Positions 16,261 through 25,918 are shown, counted from the stretch's first letter. The stretch: DNA of 64,000 nt from Amycolatopsis circi (GCF_003385235.1 NZ_PQIA01000019.1:123315-187314), one strand, 5' to 3'. Notes: generated from the sequence alone by a model not told the origin. Numbers and translations: made by a program.

Positions 16261-16304
16261 TCGTGAGTGTTTATCCCGGTTCTAACCGGGATAAACACTC
16301 ACGA
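16261..16304. terminator. Family A hairpin, bidirectional terminator between convergent genes
   Basis: A 44-nt near-perfect palindrome: 21-bp arms starting TCGTGAGTG, variable middle TTTATCCC, inner GGTT, central CT. It separates the convergent LapA and mycothiol-type genes, and the stop codon of the latter (16271-16273) lies inside it. Three other members occur in the window with a changed but still paired middle. Confidence 0.8.
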
Positions 16305-17056
16305 CCTCTCAGCCCCAGCAGGACCTCGCACACCGCCGGATCCCCGCTGAGCCGCACCCGCGTGCTCACTTCCGCTGCGGGCAAGGTCCCGCTGCATAAC
16401 CGCCAGAACGAGTCCGCGTCAGTCGCCAGCGAAGCGAGCGGAGACCGCGACGTCGCCGCAGCCCGGTCGATCGTCCAGCCCACCGCAGTAGCGTGGACGG
16501 TCCACCGCCCAGCCCCCTCCACCGAAAACGCCACCTGACGTCCGGCCCGCGCGGTCACCGTGCGCAACGTCTGCGGCAGCGAACGCAGAAACGTGTCCAC
16601 CACCGGCGTCCGGAATTCCGGCTCGTCGAGCAGCGGAGCCTCGACCGCCTCCCGGATCTGCTGCTGATGCACCCACTGCTCCGCGTAATCACGAGCGACC
16701 GTCAGCCACAACGGCGCCGCGGCCGGTTCGTCCAGGTCCCGGTGCTTCCACAGTTCGGTCAGCTGCGTCGTGCTGTCCACGAACATCGCGAACAGCACCT
16801 CCGGCGACAGCTGCCGGCAGGCGGAAACCCAAGACGTCCCGTCCGCGAAGTGCCCGTCCCGGTCCCGCGACAGCCGCGTGAGCTTCAAACCGAGGATGTG
16901 CGCGGTGAGGTCGTGCACCGTCCATTCGCCCAGCGCGGGCAAAGCCCACTCCGGCGTCCGGAGGTCGGAGAGAACTCCGATCAGCGCCTGTTCCTCGCGG
17001 ACGAGCAGCGGCAGCACGTCGATCGGCGGTCCCCACGGCGCGGTCATGCGCGTCAT
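16271..17056 (-). CDS. Maleylpyruvate isomerase family mycothiol-dependent protein
   Basis: A 261-residue DinB-like protein. The metal triad is visible as His53 in WTVHDLTAH and Glu126-x3-His130 in DYAEQWVHQQQIR, as in the mycothiol-dependent maleylpyruvate isomerase. The C-terminal part is an SCP2-like domain (VEGAGRWTVHATAVGWTI). Such proteins use mycothiol for isomerisation or conjugation. The last ten codons and the TAA stop read into the family A hairpin. Start 17056 or the nearby ATG at 17047 are both possible. Substrate unknown. Confidence 0.85.
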   Translation of the reverse strand: MTRMTAPWGPPIDVLPLLVREEQALIGVLSDLRTPEWALPALGEWTVHDLTAHILGLKLTRLSRDRDGHFADGTSWVSACRQLSPEVLFAMFVDSTTQLTELWKHRDLDEPAAAPLWLTVARDYAEQWVHQQQIREAVEAPLLDEPEFRTPVVDTFLRSLPQTLRTVTARAGRQVAFSVEGAGRWTVHATAVGWTIDRAAATSRSPLASLATDADSFWRLCSGTLPAAEVSTRVRLSGDPAVCEVLLGLRGRECLSRLEPG

Positions 17057-17138
17057 CCAACACCCACCAGCCCGGCATCACAGGGCCATCCGGCCTACTC
17101 GCAGGTAGCATCAGCGCGAACAGTGAGGGGAGCAGCCC

Positions 17139-17930
17139 GTGGACTACCAGCGACCGAACGGCCGGGGCACCGCCGAGGACGTGGCCAACCTGGCCCGCCG
17201 GGCCGGTCAGCTCGCCGGATGGGCGGCGCGCACCGGCTTCGACCTGACCCGCAAACTCCCCGGGATCGACACCGCCGACCGCGGCCTCAAACAGGTCGAA
17301 CGCGGGCTGCTGAGCGAACTGCGCCGCCGCCTCGACGAGGTCGACGACCCCTACCACGCGGCGCTGACCGCGGCGTCCGCGATGAACCGCCCCGACATCG
17401 GCAGCCGCGCCGTCGAAACGACCGTCACGCTGGTGCCCGCCCGCGACCACGTCGAACCGCTGCGCGCGGCGATGGCCGAACTGCTCAACCACTCCATCGG
17501 CTTCGGCCGCGAGCGCGCCCGCGAGTACCTGTACGCGATCATCCTTCGCCAGCTCACGCCTGACGAGGCGCGCATCCTCTCCGCGCTGTCGGACGGTTCG
17601 CCGTTCCCCTCGATCGACGTCGCCGAGCGCAGCGCCATGGGCGGCACCGGCCGGATCATGCTGCGCAACGCCTCGACGGTCGGCAAGGCGGCCGGGGTTT
17701 CGCTGCCGGACCAGGTGCCCGGCTACGTGACCCGGCTGATCGGCCTCGGCCTGGTCGAACTGGACGAGGAGGTGCCCTCGCTCGAGACGCAGTACGAGAT
17801 CCTGCTGACCGACGAGTCGGTCCGCGAGGTGGAGAAGCAGGTGAAGCGGATCAAGATCATCCGCCGCACCATCCACGTCTCGCGGCTCGGCGCGCAGTTC
17901 TGGCAGGCCTGCGACCCGAGCCTGGGCTGA
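17139..17930 (+). CDS. Abi-alpha / DUF4393 domain protein
   Basis: A 263-residue protein. The middle and C-terminal parts, with DEARILSALSDGSPFPSIDV, VPGYVTRLIGLGLVELDEEVPSLETQYEILLTD and RTIHVSRLGAQFWQAC, match the Abi-alpha (DUF4393) family, named after an abortive-infection protein. It has no clear membrane helix. GAGGGG precedes the GTG start. It lies 5 bp upstream of the DUF445 gene, so they form an operon. The biochemical function is unknown; a phage-related role comes only from the family name. Confidence 0.75.
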   Translation: MDYQRPNGRGTAEDVANLARRAGQLAGWAARTGFDLTRKLPGIDTADRGLKQVERGLLSELRRRLDEVDDPYHAALTAASAMNRPDIGSRAVETTVTLVPARDHVEPLRAAMAELLNHSIGFGRERAREYLYAIILRQLTPDEARILSALSDGSPFPSIDVAERSAMGGTGRIMLRNASTVGKAAGVSLPDQVPGYVTRLIGLGLVELDEEVPSLETQYEILLTDESVREVEKQVKRIKIIRRTIHVSRLGAQFWQACDPSLG

Positions 17931-17935
17931 ACCCG

Positions 17936-19180
17936 ATGGGCGAGTTCGTCTCGAAGGTCCTCGACGACTTCGTCCGGCACTGGCCGCTGTATGTCTCCAT
18001 CCCGATCGTCGCCGCGCTGATCGGGTACGGCACGAAGCTGGTCGCGATCCGGATGATGTTCCAGCCGGTCGAGTTCATCGGCGTCAAACCGTTCCTGGGC
18101 TGGCAGGGCATCGTGCCCAAACGGGCCGCGCGGATGGCGAGCATCGCCTGCGACACGATGACCGAGCAGCTGATCAAACCGGCCGAGGTCGTCGCCCGGC
18201 TCGACGCGGACCGGATCGCCAAGGAAATCGAGAAACCGCTGCTGGCGGCGGTCGAGGACATCGTGCGCGAGGTGGCTGGGCACTACCAGCCGGGCCTGTG
18301 GGAATCGCTGCCGGTCGGCGTGCAGCGGCTGGTGATCCAGCGCGTGCAGGCCGAATCGCCGCACATGGTCAAGGCCGTGCTCGAACTCATCCAGTCCGAT
18401 GTGGACAGTGTGTTCGACCTCAAGGGCATGGTGGTGACCAGCCTCGTCAAGGACAAACGGCTGCTCAACCGGATCTTCCAGGAAGCCGGCGCGGAGGAGT
18501 TCAAGTTCATCGCGCGCTCCGGGCTCGTGTTCGGCGGCCTGATCGGCGTGATCCAGATGATCGCGTGGGTGCTGTTCAAATTCCCGCCGATCATGCCGTT
18601 GTTCGGCCTCTTCACCGGCTGGTTCACCGACTGGCTCGCGCTGCGGATGATTTTTTACCCGCTGGAGCCGAAGAAATACTTCGGCGTCACCTGGCAGGGC
18701 TTGTTCCTCAAACGGCGCGCGGAAGTCGCCGAGGCCTACGGCGAGTTGATCGCGAAGGAAATCATCACCCCGCACAACGTCATCGAGGCGGTGCTGCAGG
18801 GCCCGCTTTCCGACCGCGTGCTCGCGCTCATCCAGCGGCAGCTCGACCGCGAGCTGGGCCGGGCGGCGAACGTGGCGAAACCGTTGCTGGTCTTCGCCAT
18901 CGGCAGCCGCCGCTATCAGGACATGAAGCTCGCCATCTCGGAGCAGATCATGACCCGGCTGCCGGACACCATGCGCTACATCGAGGATTACGCCACCGAC
19001 GCGATGGACATCCGGAACGTCCTGGTCGGCAAGATGAAGGAATTGTCGCCCGAGGAGTTCGAGCAGCTGCTGCGCCCGGCTTTCCAGCAGGACGAATGGA
19101 TTCTCATCGCGACGGGGGCGGTGCTGGGGTTCGCGGTGGGGGAGGCGCAGGTGCTGGTGCTGGAGCATCTAGCGTCGTGA
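17936..19180 (+). CDS. DUF445 domain membrane protein
   Basis: A 414-residue DUF445 protein. Membrane segments are LYVSIPIVAALIGYGTKLVAI (near 18-38), two around SGLVFGGLIGVIQMIAWVLFKFPPIMPLFGLFTGWFTDWLALRMIF (near 195-240) and a C-terminal WILIATGAVLGFAVG. The GY(G/A)TxxxA and FxGWxTxxxA repeats are typical of the family. Long amphipathic helices lie between. Function is unknown. Its stop codon lies in the left arm of a family A hairpin. Confidence 0.88.
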   Translation: MGEFVSKVLDDFVRHWPLYVSIPIVAALIGYGTKLVAIRMMFQPVEFIGVKPFLGWQGIVPKRAARMASIACDTMTEQLIKPAEVVARLDADRIAKEIEKPLLAAVEDIVREVAGHYQPGLWESLPVGVQRLVIQRVQAESPHMVKAVLELIQSDVDSVFDLKGMVVTSLVKDKRLLNRIFQEAGAEEFKFIARSGLVFGGLIGVIQMIAWVLFKFPPIMPLFGLFTGWFTDWLALRMIFYPLEPKKYFGVTWQGLFLKRRAEVAEAYGELIAKEIITPHNVIEAVLQGPLSDRVLALIQRQLDRELGRAANVAKPLLVFAIGSRRYQDMKLAISEQIMTRLPDTMRYIEDYATDAMDIRNVLVGKMKELSPEEFEQLLRPAFQQDEWILIATGAVLGFAVGEAQVLVLEHLAS

Positions 19181-19218
19181 GTGGCAATCCCGGTTCTAAC
19201 CGGGATTGCCACTCACGA
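19175..19218. terminator. Family A hairpin between the DUF445 and patatin genes
   Basis: 21-bp arms beginning TCGTGAGTG, variable middle GCAATCCC, inner GGTT, central CT, then the exact complement. It contains the DUF445 stop and lies 47 bp before the patatin ATG. Unlike the other members it separates two genes on the same strand. Confidence 0.75.
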
Positions 19219-19264
19219 GCTTGGGCCTTGTGGAGGAGCGGGCCGGGCCGGGAGACTGACCCTC

Positions 19265-22200
19265 ATGGGTGAGACGGCGGTGCCGTGGCCGCAGGAAATC
19301 CGGATCGCGATGGCCATGGTGGGGGGATCCAGCCTGGCAGTGTGGATGGGGGGAGTCGCTACCGAAACGTCGGCGTTGCTGCACGCTTCGCGCACGCCGA
19401 ACGAGAGTAACGGCTACCGGAAACTTCTCGACCTTTTGCACGCTTCGGTGCGCCTCGACGTGCTCACCGGCACGAGTGCGGGCGGCATCAACGCCGCGTG
19501 CCTCGGTTTGGCGGAGGCGTACCGGTCGACACCGGCGATCTTGCGCGACACCTGGTTCTCCGCCGGGTCGCTGGAAAACCTGATCCGCGACCCCGGCGAG
19601 ACGCGGCCGCGTTCGGTGCTGAACGGCGACAAGGTGCTGTTGGGCGGTCTGGTCCAGGCGATGCACGACATCACCGGGTCGGGCGTCGTGCCGACCGAGC
19701 CGCCAGACGTGACCGTGCTGCTCACCGGGACCATGATCGACGGCGAGACCACGCAATACGACGACGCGCTCGGAAATCGGGTGCGGGACACCGAACATCG
19801 CATGCTCTTCCGCTTCGACGGTCCATTGTGGAATAACCAGGTGCACGCCCCGCTCGCGCTCGCCGCGCGGTCGAGCGCGTCCTTCCCGGGTGCCTTCGAG
19901 CTGTCGCGAATGCCGATCGGCCCCGAGGCGGCGGACCGGCTGCATCCGGACATGACCGACTACACCGAGCTGGTGCGTTCGCATTGGCTCGCCGACGGCG
20001 GCGTGCTGGTGAACAAACCGCTGCGGCCGGCGCTGCGGGAGATCTTCGAACGCTCGTCCTCGACGGATGTGCGGCGGCTGCTGCTGTACGTCGTCCCGAC
20101 TGTCAACGGGGAAGCCAAGCCGGTGGCGTGCGACCCGGCCGATCCGCCGATGCTCGGCACCGCGCTGGCGAAGGTCGCTTCGACGATCATGAGTCAGACG
20201 ATCAGCGTCGAGCTGGAGGAATTGAGCCGGCACAACTCCGCTGTCACGCGCACCCGGGACACACGGGTCGCGCTCGCGTCGCTCGGCCTGCGCGGCGGAC
20301 AGCTGGTGGACGACCGGGTGCACCGGGCGTACCTCGACCGCCGGGTCGCGCTCGACGCGGCCGACCTGGTGCGCGCGGTCACCCGCCGCTACGAACTGTC
20401 CGATGAGGACAGTGGGTGGGCGGCCGGGAGTTCGGCGCTGCTGCAGGACATCGCTGCGGACGGACTGCGTCGCGGCATCCCGGAGACACTGCCCGGCGAG
20501 TCGGTCACGGTCGGCGAGATGGTCCGTTACCGCACCTCGACGCTGGAGGACGCGGTCGCCACCGGAATCCAGCTGATCAACGCGGGTTTCCGGATGGGCC
20601 CGGATCTCGAGCAGGCGACGCAGCTCAACGAGGCCCGCGCGAAGATGCACGCCGCCCGCCGGAGCGCGGCTCGCGAGGCCCGGCTGCCCGCGTGGGTGGC
20701 CCGGCACGAACCGCCGCGGCCAGGCACGACGATGCCGGACTGGATCGGCCAGCTCGCCAACGAATGGGCCGACCTCGGGGCGTCGGACGCGGTACGCGAG
20801 GCGTGGCCGGAGCTGACCGCCGCGCTGCGGTCGGCGGCTCCGGTGCTGCAAGCGTTGTCGAGCAAGGAAAACCAGTGGTCGGCGGACGCGGCCGACACGG
20901 TGACGACGCTGCTGGACTGGTTCGGCCTGGACAACGCGGACGTCGCGGACGGCTTCGTGATGGCGCGTTTCCTGTTGCTGCACCTGGCAACGCGTGGCCT
21001 CCTGGCCGAGGCTCCGGCGGTGGACCAGCGCGTCGACCTGGTGCAGATGAGCGCGGACAGCCGCACTCTGCTGGATCTGGCTCGCCCCCGCGGCCGGGAC
21101 AAGCTGACCGGCACCCAGGCGAACAACTTCGGCGCGTTCTACAAGGCTTCCTGGCGCGCGAACGACTGGATGTGGGGCCGGATCGACGCCGCGGGCTGGC
21201 TGACGCAGTGCCTGCTCGACCCGAAACGCCTGCGGGTGCTGCGCGACATCGTAGGCCCCGAGGAATTCCGGGAGCAGGTAAGGACAACGTTCCGCGCCAT
21301 CGGCTGGGAGCCGCCTTCCCCCGCGGACAACGGGATGCCCTCGGACCTGCCCGGGTTGCTCGCGCAATTGGGCGACGAACTCGCTTTCCTTGGCCTGGAC
21401 GCGAATCTGTCGCCGGTCGGCTTCGGGAAAGAACTGCCGACCAGTCTTCCGGTGACGTCGATGGTGCTGGCGAAGTCGCGGCAATTGGCCATCGCGCGGG
21501 AGGAATTGCCGGTTCTCGCGCGCCAGGCCGAGGCGGATGCGAAGGAGGGCAACGGAAAGGCGTCGGAGAGTTTCCGGAAGCTGATGGTTTCCCGGCCGCT
21601 CGAACAAGAAGCCCAAAAAACCGCTGCCCAGCCGGAAAACTCCGGTCAGCAGGACGCGGCTCAGCGCGCTTTCCAGGCCTGCCAAGTCTCCGCCGAACGC
21701 TTCGAGGGCGAACTCGGCAGCACTCTGCTCGCCAAAACCATTGTCAAAGCCGGGGCCGCCGGGCTCAACGCCGCGTCCACCGCCACCCGGGTCCCGAAAA
21801 CTCTCCAGCCGCTGGCGAAGTTCGCACAGCTCAGCAGCCGCAGTTCGTGGTGGGTCACGCAGGGCGCGACGCGGCTGGGCCGTCCCTGGAACCTGCTCGC
21901 CGCCGCCATCACCGCGATCGCCGGGTTCGTGCTCAGCGGCGAGGGCGGATCCGTCCTGCAATGGCTCGGCCTGCCGGTAGCCGGCGGTGCGCTCGTGTTC
22001 CTCGTGGTGAGCCTGCTGACGTTGAGGCGCACGTGGCGAATGGTGCTCACCGTGCTGGGCGTGCTGGTGATAGCGGCGTTGCTGTTCGCGGCTTTCCTGC
22101 CGCCGATCGCGCAGCCGTTGTTCGGCTGGCTCGGTACCGTTGTGGACGGATGGCGCCGCGGGCAGGCTCCGCTGTGGTGGCTCGCCGTCGTCGCGCTGCT

Positions 22201-22300
22201 CTTGCTGCCCGCGGTCTGGACGCCGCTGTCCGGGCTCGGACGGCGCGGCCGCGAGAAGCGGCGGCGGTCGCCTGCGGACAGTCCGCACTCCAGCAGGTAG
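19265..22300 (+). CDS. Large patatin-like phospholipase with C-terminal membrane helices
   Basis: A 1011-residue patatin-related protein. The oxyanion stretch is VGGSSLAVWMGGV (residues 19-31), the nucleophile Ser71 sits in GTSAGGINA, and the catalytic Asp (about residue 244) in LADGGVLVNKP. A long alpha-helical middle follows. The last ~150 residues hold three hydrophobic segments (FVLSGEGG region, LVFLVVSLLTL, VLGVLVIAALLFAAFLPP) and LWWLAVVALLLLPAVW, then a basic tail. The layout fits the large actinobacterial patatin-related proteins. It should be a membrane-anchored lipid acyl hydrolase; the natural lipid is unknown. An antisense frame of similar length is a shadow of GC bias. Confidence 0.88.
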   Translation: MGETAVPWPQEIRIAMAMVGGSSLAVWMGGVATETSALLHASRTPNESNGYRKLLDLLHASVRLDVLTGTSAGGINAACLGLAEAYRSTPAILRDTWFSAGSLENLIRDPGETRPRSVLNGDKVLLGGLVQAMHDITGSGVVPTEPPDVTVLLTGTMIDGETTQYDDALGNRVRDTEHRMLFRFDGPLWNNQVHAPLALAARSSASFPGAFELSRMPIGPEAADRLHPDMTDYTELVRSHWLADGGVLVNKPLRPALREIFERSSSTDVRRLLLYVVPTVNGEAKPVACDPADPPMLGTALAKVASTIMSQTISVELEELSRHNSAVTRTRDTRVALASLGLRGGQLVDDRVHRAYLDRRVALDAADLVRAVTRRYELSDEDSGWAAGSSALLQDIAADGLRRGIPETLPGESVTVGEMVRYRTSTLEDAVATGIQLINAGFRMGPDLEQATQLNEARAKMHAARRSAAREARLPAWVARHEPPRPGTTMPDWIGQLANEWADLGASDAVREAWPELTAALRSAAPVLQALSSKENQWSADAADTVTTLLDWFGLDNADVADGFVMARFLLLHLATRGLLAEAPAVDQRVDLVQMSADSRTLLDLARPRGRDKLTGTQANNFGAFYKASWRANDWMWGRIDAAGWLTQCLLDPKRLRVLRDIVGPEEFREQVRTTFRAIGWEPPSPADNGMPSDLPGLLAQLGDELAFLGLDANLSPVGFGKELPTSLPVTSMVLAKSRQLAIAREELPVLARQAEADAKEGNGKASESFRKLMVSRPLEQEAQKTAAQPENSGQQDAAQRAFQACQVSAERFEGELGSTLLAKTIVKAGAAGLNAASTATRVPKTLQPLAKFAQLSSRSSWWVTQGATRLGRPWNLLAAAITAIAGFVLSGEGGSVLQWLGLPVAGGALVFLVVSLLTLRRTWRMVLTVLGVLVIAALLFAAFLPPIAQPLFGWLGTVVDGWRRGQAPLWWLAVVALLLLPAVWTPLSGLGRRGREKRRRSPADSPHSSR

Positions 22301-22532
22301 AACGCGATTTTCGGCGCTGGAGTTGCGCCGGGGCCCGCGAAGGCCCATGGTCGGGAGTCACAGGTCGCATACCGGAGGTGTGCGGCCCAGAGGCACGGCG
22401 TGCCCAGAACTCAGCCTGGCTAAACATGTTTGTGGCACTCCTCACCGGGGTATCCGCGTCCTCCCTGGTGAGGGCGGTGGGCGTGGCATGGATCGCTGGC
22501 GGCGCGAAAATTCTCTGTTACGTTTCCAAAGT

Positions 22533-23027
22533 ATGTCCGGAAAGCACTTGATCGAATCCCCGACCAAGGCCGATGGTGCCGCGCTTTGGCGAATCGCGCG
22601 CGATTCGCAGAAGCTTGATCTCAACTCGCCGTATGCGTACCTGTTGTGGTGCAAGGATTTCGCGGAGACCTCGGTCGTCGCCCGCGTCGACGGTGAGCCA
22701 GTCGGATTCGTGATCGCTTACCGAAGGCCGTCCGCACCGGACGTCGCGCTCGTGTGGCAGGTCGCCGTCGACGCTTCGCAACGCGGAAAAGGCCTGGCCG
22801 GGCAGTTGCTGGACAGCCTGTACACGCGTCTGGTCGGCGAGGGCGTGCGGTACCTGGAAACCACGATCACTCCGGACAACCAGGCGTCGATCCGGCTCTT
22901 CGAGTCGTTCGCGAAGCGCTGGGACGCGGATCTGGAACACCGCCGGTTGTTCGAAGTCGCTGATTTTCCGCAGGGGGAGGCGCACGAACCCGAGGATCTT
23001 TACCGCATCGGGCCGTTGCGCCGGTAA
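22533..23027 (+). CDS. ectA: L-2,4-diaminobutyrate N-gamma-acetyltransferase EctA
   Basis: A 164-residue GNAT protein with the EctA signatures [30 protein letters not shown] near the start, [21 protein letters not shown] (acetyl-CoA binding) and [22 protein letters not shown]. It makes N-gamma-acetyl-L-2,4-diaminobutyrate, the second step of ectoine synthesis. ATG 22533 is chosen because the conserved region starts 10 residues later. An ATG at 22488 is in frame. ectB follows after 41 bp. Confidence 0.95.
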   Translation: MSGKHLIESPTKADGAALWRIARDSQKLDLNSPYAYLLWCKDFAETSVVARVDGEPVGFVIAYRRPSAPDVALVWQVAVDASQRGKGLAGQLLDSLYTRLVGEGVRYLETTITPDNQASIRLFESFAKRWDADLEHRRLFEVADFPQGEAHEPEDLYRIGPLRR

Positions 23028-23068
23028 TAACCCGTCAATTTCGCCGAGTAGGAGCGAAAGAAATCGTC

Positions 23069-24319
23069 ATGAGCATCTTCGAAGAGCTCGAATCAGAAGT
23101 CCGCAGTTACAGCCGGGGATGGCCGGTCGTCTTCGACCGGGCGCAGGGCAGCAGGCTCTACAGCGAGGACGGCAAGGCCTACCTCGACTTCTTCGCCGGT
23201 GCTGGCGCGCTGAACTACGGGCACAACAACCCGCACCTCAAGAAGGCGCTCGTCGACTACATCCAGCGCGACGGCGTCACGCACGCGCTCGACATGTACA
23301 CCGTCGCGAAGCGGGACTTCCTGGAAACCTTCAAGGAGAAGATCCTCGCGCCGCGCGAACTGGACTACAAGATCGTCTTCCCCGGCCCCGGCGGCGCGAA
23401 CGCCGTGGAGGCCGCGCTGAAGCTGGCGCGCAAGGTGACCGGCAAGGAATCGGTCATCAACTTCACCAACGCGTTCCACGGCATGACGCTCGGCGCGCTG
23501 TCGGTCACCGGCAACTCGATGAAGCGCGGCGCCGCGGGCATCCCGCTGGTGCACGCCACGCCGATGCCGTATGACAAGTACTTCGACGGCGCGATGCCGG
23601 ACTTCATGTACTTCGAGAAGCTGCTCGAAGACTCCGGCAGCGGCCTGAACGAGCCCGCCGCGGTGATCGTGGAGGGCGTGCAGGGCGAGGGCGGCATCAA
23701 CGCCGCGCGCCTGGAATGGCTCAAGGGCCTCGACGACCTGTGCAAGCGGCACAACATCCTGCTCATCCTCGACGACGTGCAGATGGGCTGCGGCCGCACC
23801 GGCCCGTTCTTCAGCTTCGAGGACGCCGGCATCTCGCCGGACATCGTCTGCCTGTCGAAGTCGATCGGCGGCTACGGCCTCCCGATGGCGCTCACGCTGA
23901 TCAAGCCGGAGCTGGACGTCTGGGAGCCGGGCGAGCACAACGGCACCTTCCGCGGCATCAGCCCGGCGTTCGTCACCGCGACCGAGGCGCTGCGCGTCTA
24001 CTGGAGCGACGACGAACTGGAGAAGTCCACCAAGGCCAAGGGCGAGCGCATCGCGAGCACCTTCAAGGACCTCGTGGAGACCTATCCGGAGGCGAACCTC
24101 GTCGCGAAGGGCCGCGGTCTGGCGCGCGGTCTCGAATTCGCGAACGGCGAGCTGGCCGGCGCGGTCTGCAAGGAGGCCTTCGAGCGCGGCCTGCTGATGG
24201 AGACCTCCGGTCCGGACGGCGAAGTGATGAAACTGCTGCCGCCGCTTACCCTCACCGACGACGAACTGAGCGAAGGCCTCGCGATCATCACCGAGTCCGT
24301 CGCCGCCGTTCTGAAGTAA
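23069..24319 (+). CDS. ectB: L-2,4-diaminobutyrate aminotransferase EctB
   Basis: A 416-residue class III PLP aminotransferase. Lys264 in [12 protein letters not shown] is the PLP lysine, with [17 protein letters not shown] and [13 protein letters not shown] upstream. Length and sequence match EctB, which makes L-2,4-diaminobutyrate from aspartate semialdehyde and glutamate. AGGAG lies upstream of the ATG. It is the second gene of a complete ectABCD operon. Confidence 0.96.
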   Translation: MSIFEELESEVRSYSRGWPVVFDRAQGSRLYSEDGKAYLDFFAGAGALNYGHNNPHLKKALVDYIQRDGVTHALDMYTVAKRDFLETFKEKILAPRELDYKIVFPGPGGANAVEAALKLARKVTGKESVINFTNAFHGMTLGALSVTGNSMKRGAAGIPLVHATPMPYDKYFDGAMPDFMYFEKLLEDSGSGLNEPAAVIVEGVQGEGGINAARLEWLKGLDDLCKRHNILLILDDVQMGCGRTGPFFSFEDAGISPDIVCLSKSIGGYGLPMALTLIKPELDVWEPGEHNGTFRGISPAFVTATEALRVYWSDDELEKSTKAKGERIASTFKDLVETYPEANLVAKGRGLARGLEFANGELAGAVCKEAFERGLLMETSGPDGEVMKLLPPLTLTDDELSEGLAIITESVAAVLK

Positions 24320-24350
24320 CCGCCCCGAAGAACAAGAAGGAGCCCTTCAC

Positions 24351-24743
24351 TTGCTGGTCCGCACCCTCGACGAGATCACCGACACCGACGCTGACATCAA
24401 GACCCCGAACTGGCGAAGCAAGCGCATCATCCTCGCGAAGGAGGGCGTCGGCTTCTCGGTGCACGAGACGACGCTGTACGCGGGCACGGTGAACGACTTC
24501 TGGTACGCCAACCACATCGAGGCCGTTTTCATCACTTCCGGTGAAGGCGAGATCGAGGACCTCGCCACCGGTGAGGTGCACCCGCTCAAGCCGGGCACGC
24601 TGTACCTGCTGAACGACCACGACAAGCACCAGGTCCGGCCGAAGACCGAGATCAAGTGCGTCTGCGTGTTCAACCCGCCGGTCACCGGCCGCGAGGTGCA
24701 CGACGAGAACGGGGTCTACCCGCTCGTCACCGAAGACTCCTGA
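24351..24743 (+). CDS. ectC: L-ectoine synthase EctC
   Basis: A 130-residue cupin. Marks are [57 protein letters not shown] and [21 protein letters not shown]. EctC closes the ring of N-gamma-acetyl-diaminobutyrate to give ectoine. The start is a TTG at 24351, supported by AAGAAGGAG and by the fit to the usual EctC N-terminus. Confidence 0.96.
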   Translation: MLVRTLDEITDTDADIKTPNWRSKRIILAKEGVGFSVHETTLYAGTVNDFWYANHIEAVFITSGEGEIEDLATGEVHPLKPGTLYLLNDHDKHQVRPKTEIKCVCVFNPPVTGREVHDENGVYPLVTEDS

Positions 24744-24809
24744 CGCTGAGCTGCTCCCACCACCACCCCGAGAAAGAAGAAACGCCAGAAGAACTGGAGG
24801 CGAGCCACT

Positions 24810-25712
24810 GTGACGATCATGGACACCCGGGTCGAAGACGGTTACCCGACCCGGATCACCGGTACGCCGGAGCACCTTCCGCGCGTGCACCCCACGGTGT
24901 GGGGTACCGAGGCTGACGGCCCGATCGACGCCGCGACCCTGGCGAATCACGACGCCAAGGGCTACACGGTCGTGGACGGACTGCTCTCGCCCGGTGAGGT
25001 CCAGACGTACTGGCAGGAGGTCGTCCGGCTGTCGTCGGACGAGAAGCTGCGCGACGACGAACGCGTCATCACCGAGGCGCGGACCGGCGAGGTCCGGTCG
25101 ATCTTCGACGTGCACGAGATCTCCGGCCTGATCGCCGAGCTGGTGCGCGATCCCCGGGTGCTCGACCGGGCGCGGCAGATCCTCGGCTCCGAGGTCTACA
25201 TCCACCAGAGCCGGATCAACTACATGCCGGGCTTCAAGGGCACCGGCTTCTACTGGCATTCCGATTTCGAGACCTGGCACGCGGAGGACGGCATGCCGTC
25301 GCCGCGCGCGGTGAGCTGCTCGATCGCGCTCACCGACAACTACCCGTACAACGGCGGGCTCATGGTCATGCCGGGCTCGCAGCGCACGTTCGTGCAGTGC
25401 GTCGGCGAGACCCCGGACCGCAACTACAAGAGTTCGCTCAAGGACCAGCGGGTGGGCGTGCCGTCGCCGGACGACATCACCAAGCTCGCCGCCGACTGCG
25501 GCATCGACCAGTTCACCGGTTCGGCCGGTTCGGCGCTGTGGTTCGACTCGAACATCATGCACGGGTCGTCGAACAACATCACGCCGTATCCGCGCTCGAA
25601 CATCTTCCTGGTGTTCAACAGCGTGGAGAACGCGTTGCAGGAGCCGTTCGCCGCGGGCGAGCGGCGGCCGTCGTTCATCGCGGGCCGCAACCCCGCGCCG
25701 ATCAAGCGGTGA
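24810..25712 (+). CDS. ectD: Ectoine 5-hydroxylase EctD
   Basis: A 300-residue Fe(II)/2-oxoglutarate dioxygenase. The iron ligands His150, Asp152 (FYWHSDFETWH) and His251 (NIMHGSSNN) match the positions known for EctD. It turns ectoine into 5-hydroxyectoine, giving extra protection against heat and drying. The GTG start at 24810 follows CTGGAGGCGAG. Its presence means the host probably makes both osmolytes. A strong hairpin at 25919 ends the operon. Confidence 0.95.
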   Translation: MTIMDTRVEDGYPTRITGTPEHLPRVHPTVWGTEADGPIDAATLANHDAKGYTVVDGLLSPGEVQTYWQEVVRLSSDEKLRDDERVITEARTGEVRSIFDVHEISGLIAELVRDPRVLDRARQILGSEVYIHQSRINYMPGFKGTGFYWHSDFETWHAEDGMPSPRAVSCSIALTDNYPYNGGLMVMPGSQRTFVQCVGETPDRNYKSSLKDQRVGVPSPDDITKLAADCGIDQFTGSAGSALWFDSNIMHGSSNNITPYPRSNIFLVFNSVENALQEPFAAGERRPSFIAGRNPAPIKR

Positions 25713-25918
25713 CCAGCGACACCTTCGCCAAGCGGCGGGTCGCTCGTAACGAACAATGTGCGCCCTGTTACGTTGTCGCCACCTCGCAGCTCGTCTGCGG
25801 AGGCACGGTTGTCCGCAGCGGTCCGGGTTCTTGCTCGGGGTGAGCCCCCCGAACCGCGGGCGGACGGCCGCGATGCACGGGTGGACCGCGCCCCCTGGCG
25901 GCCCGGCCGACGATCATT
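25713..25918. other. Gap after ectD
   Basis: I see no convincing gene between ectD and the SARP gene. The part before the terminator holds one weak stem-loop (CTGCGGA 25795-25801 with TCCGCAG 25812-25818). The stretch 25970-26073 after the terminator should hold the SARP promoter, but I could not place one. Confidence 0.4.

Noticed and set aside
19196..22348. Minus-strand open frame of 1050 codons opposite the patatin gene
   Set aside because: It is a GC-bias shadow: Arg/Pro/Gln/His-rich, no domain, while the plus strand has clear patatin motifs.
22301..22532. Riboswitch or small gene upstream of ectA
   Set aside because: No conserved RNA pattern or open frame stood out. It probably holds the ectABCD promoter, which I could not place.
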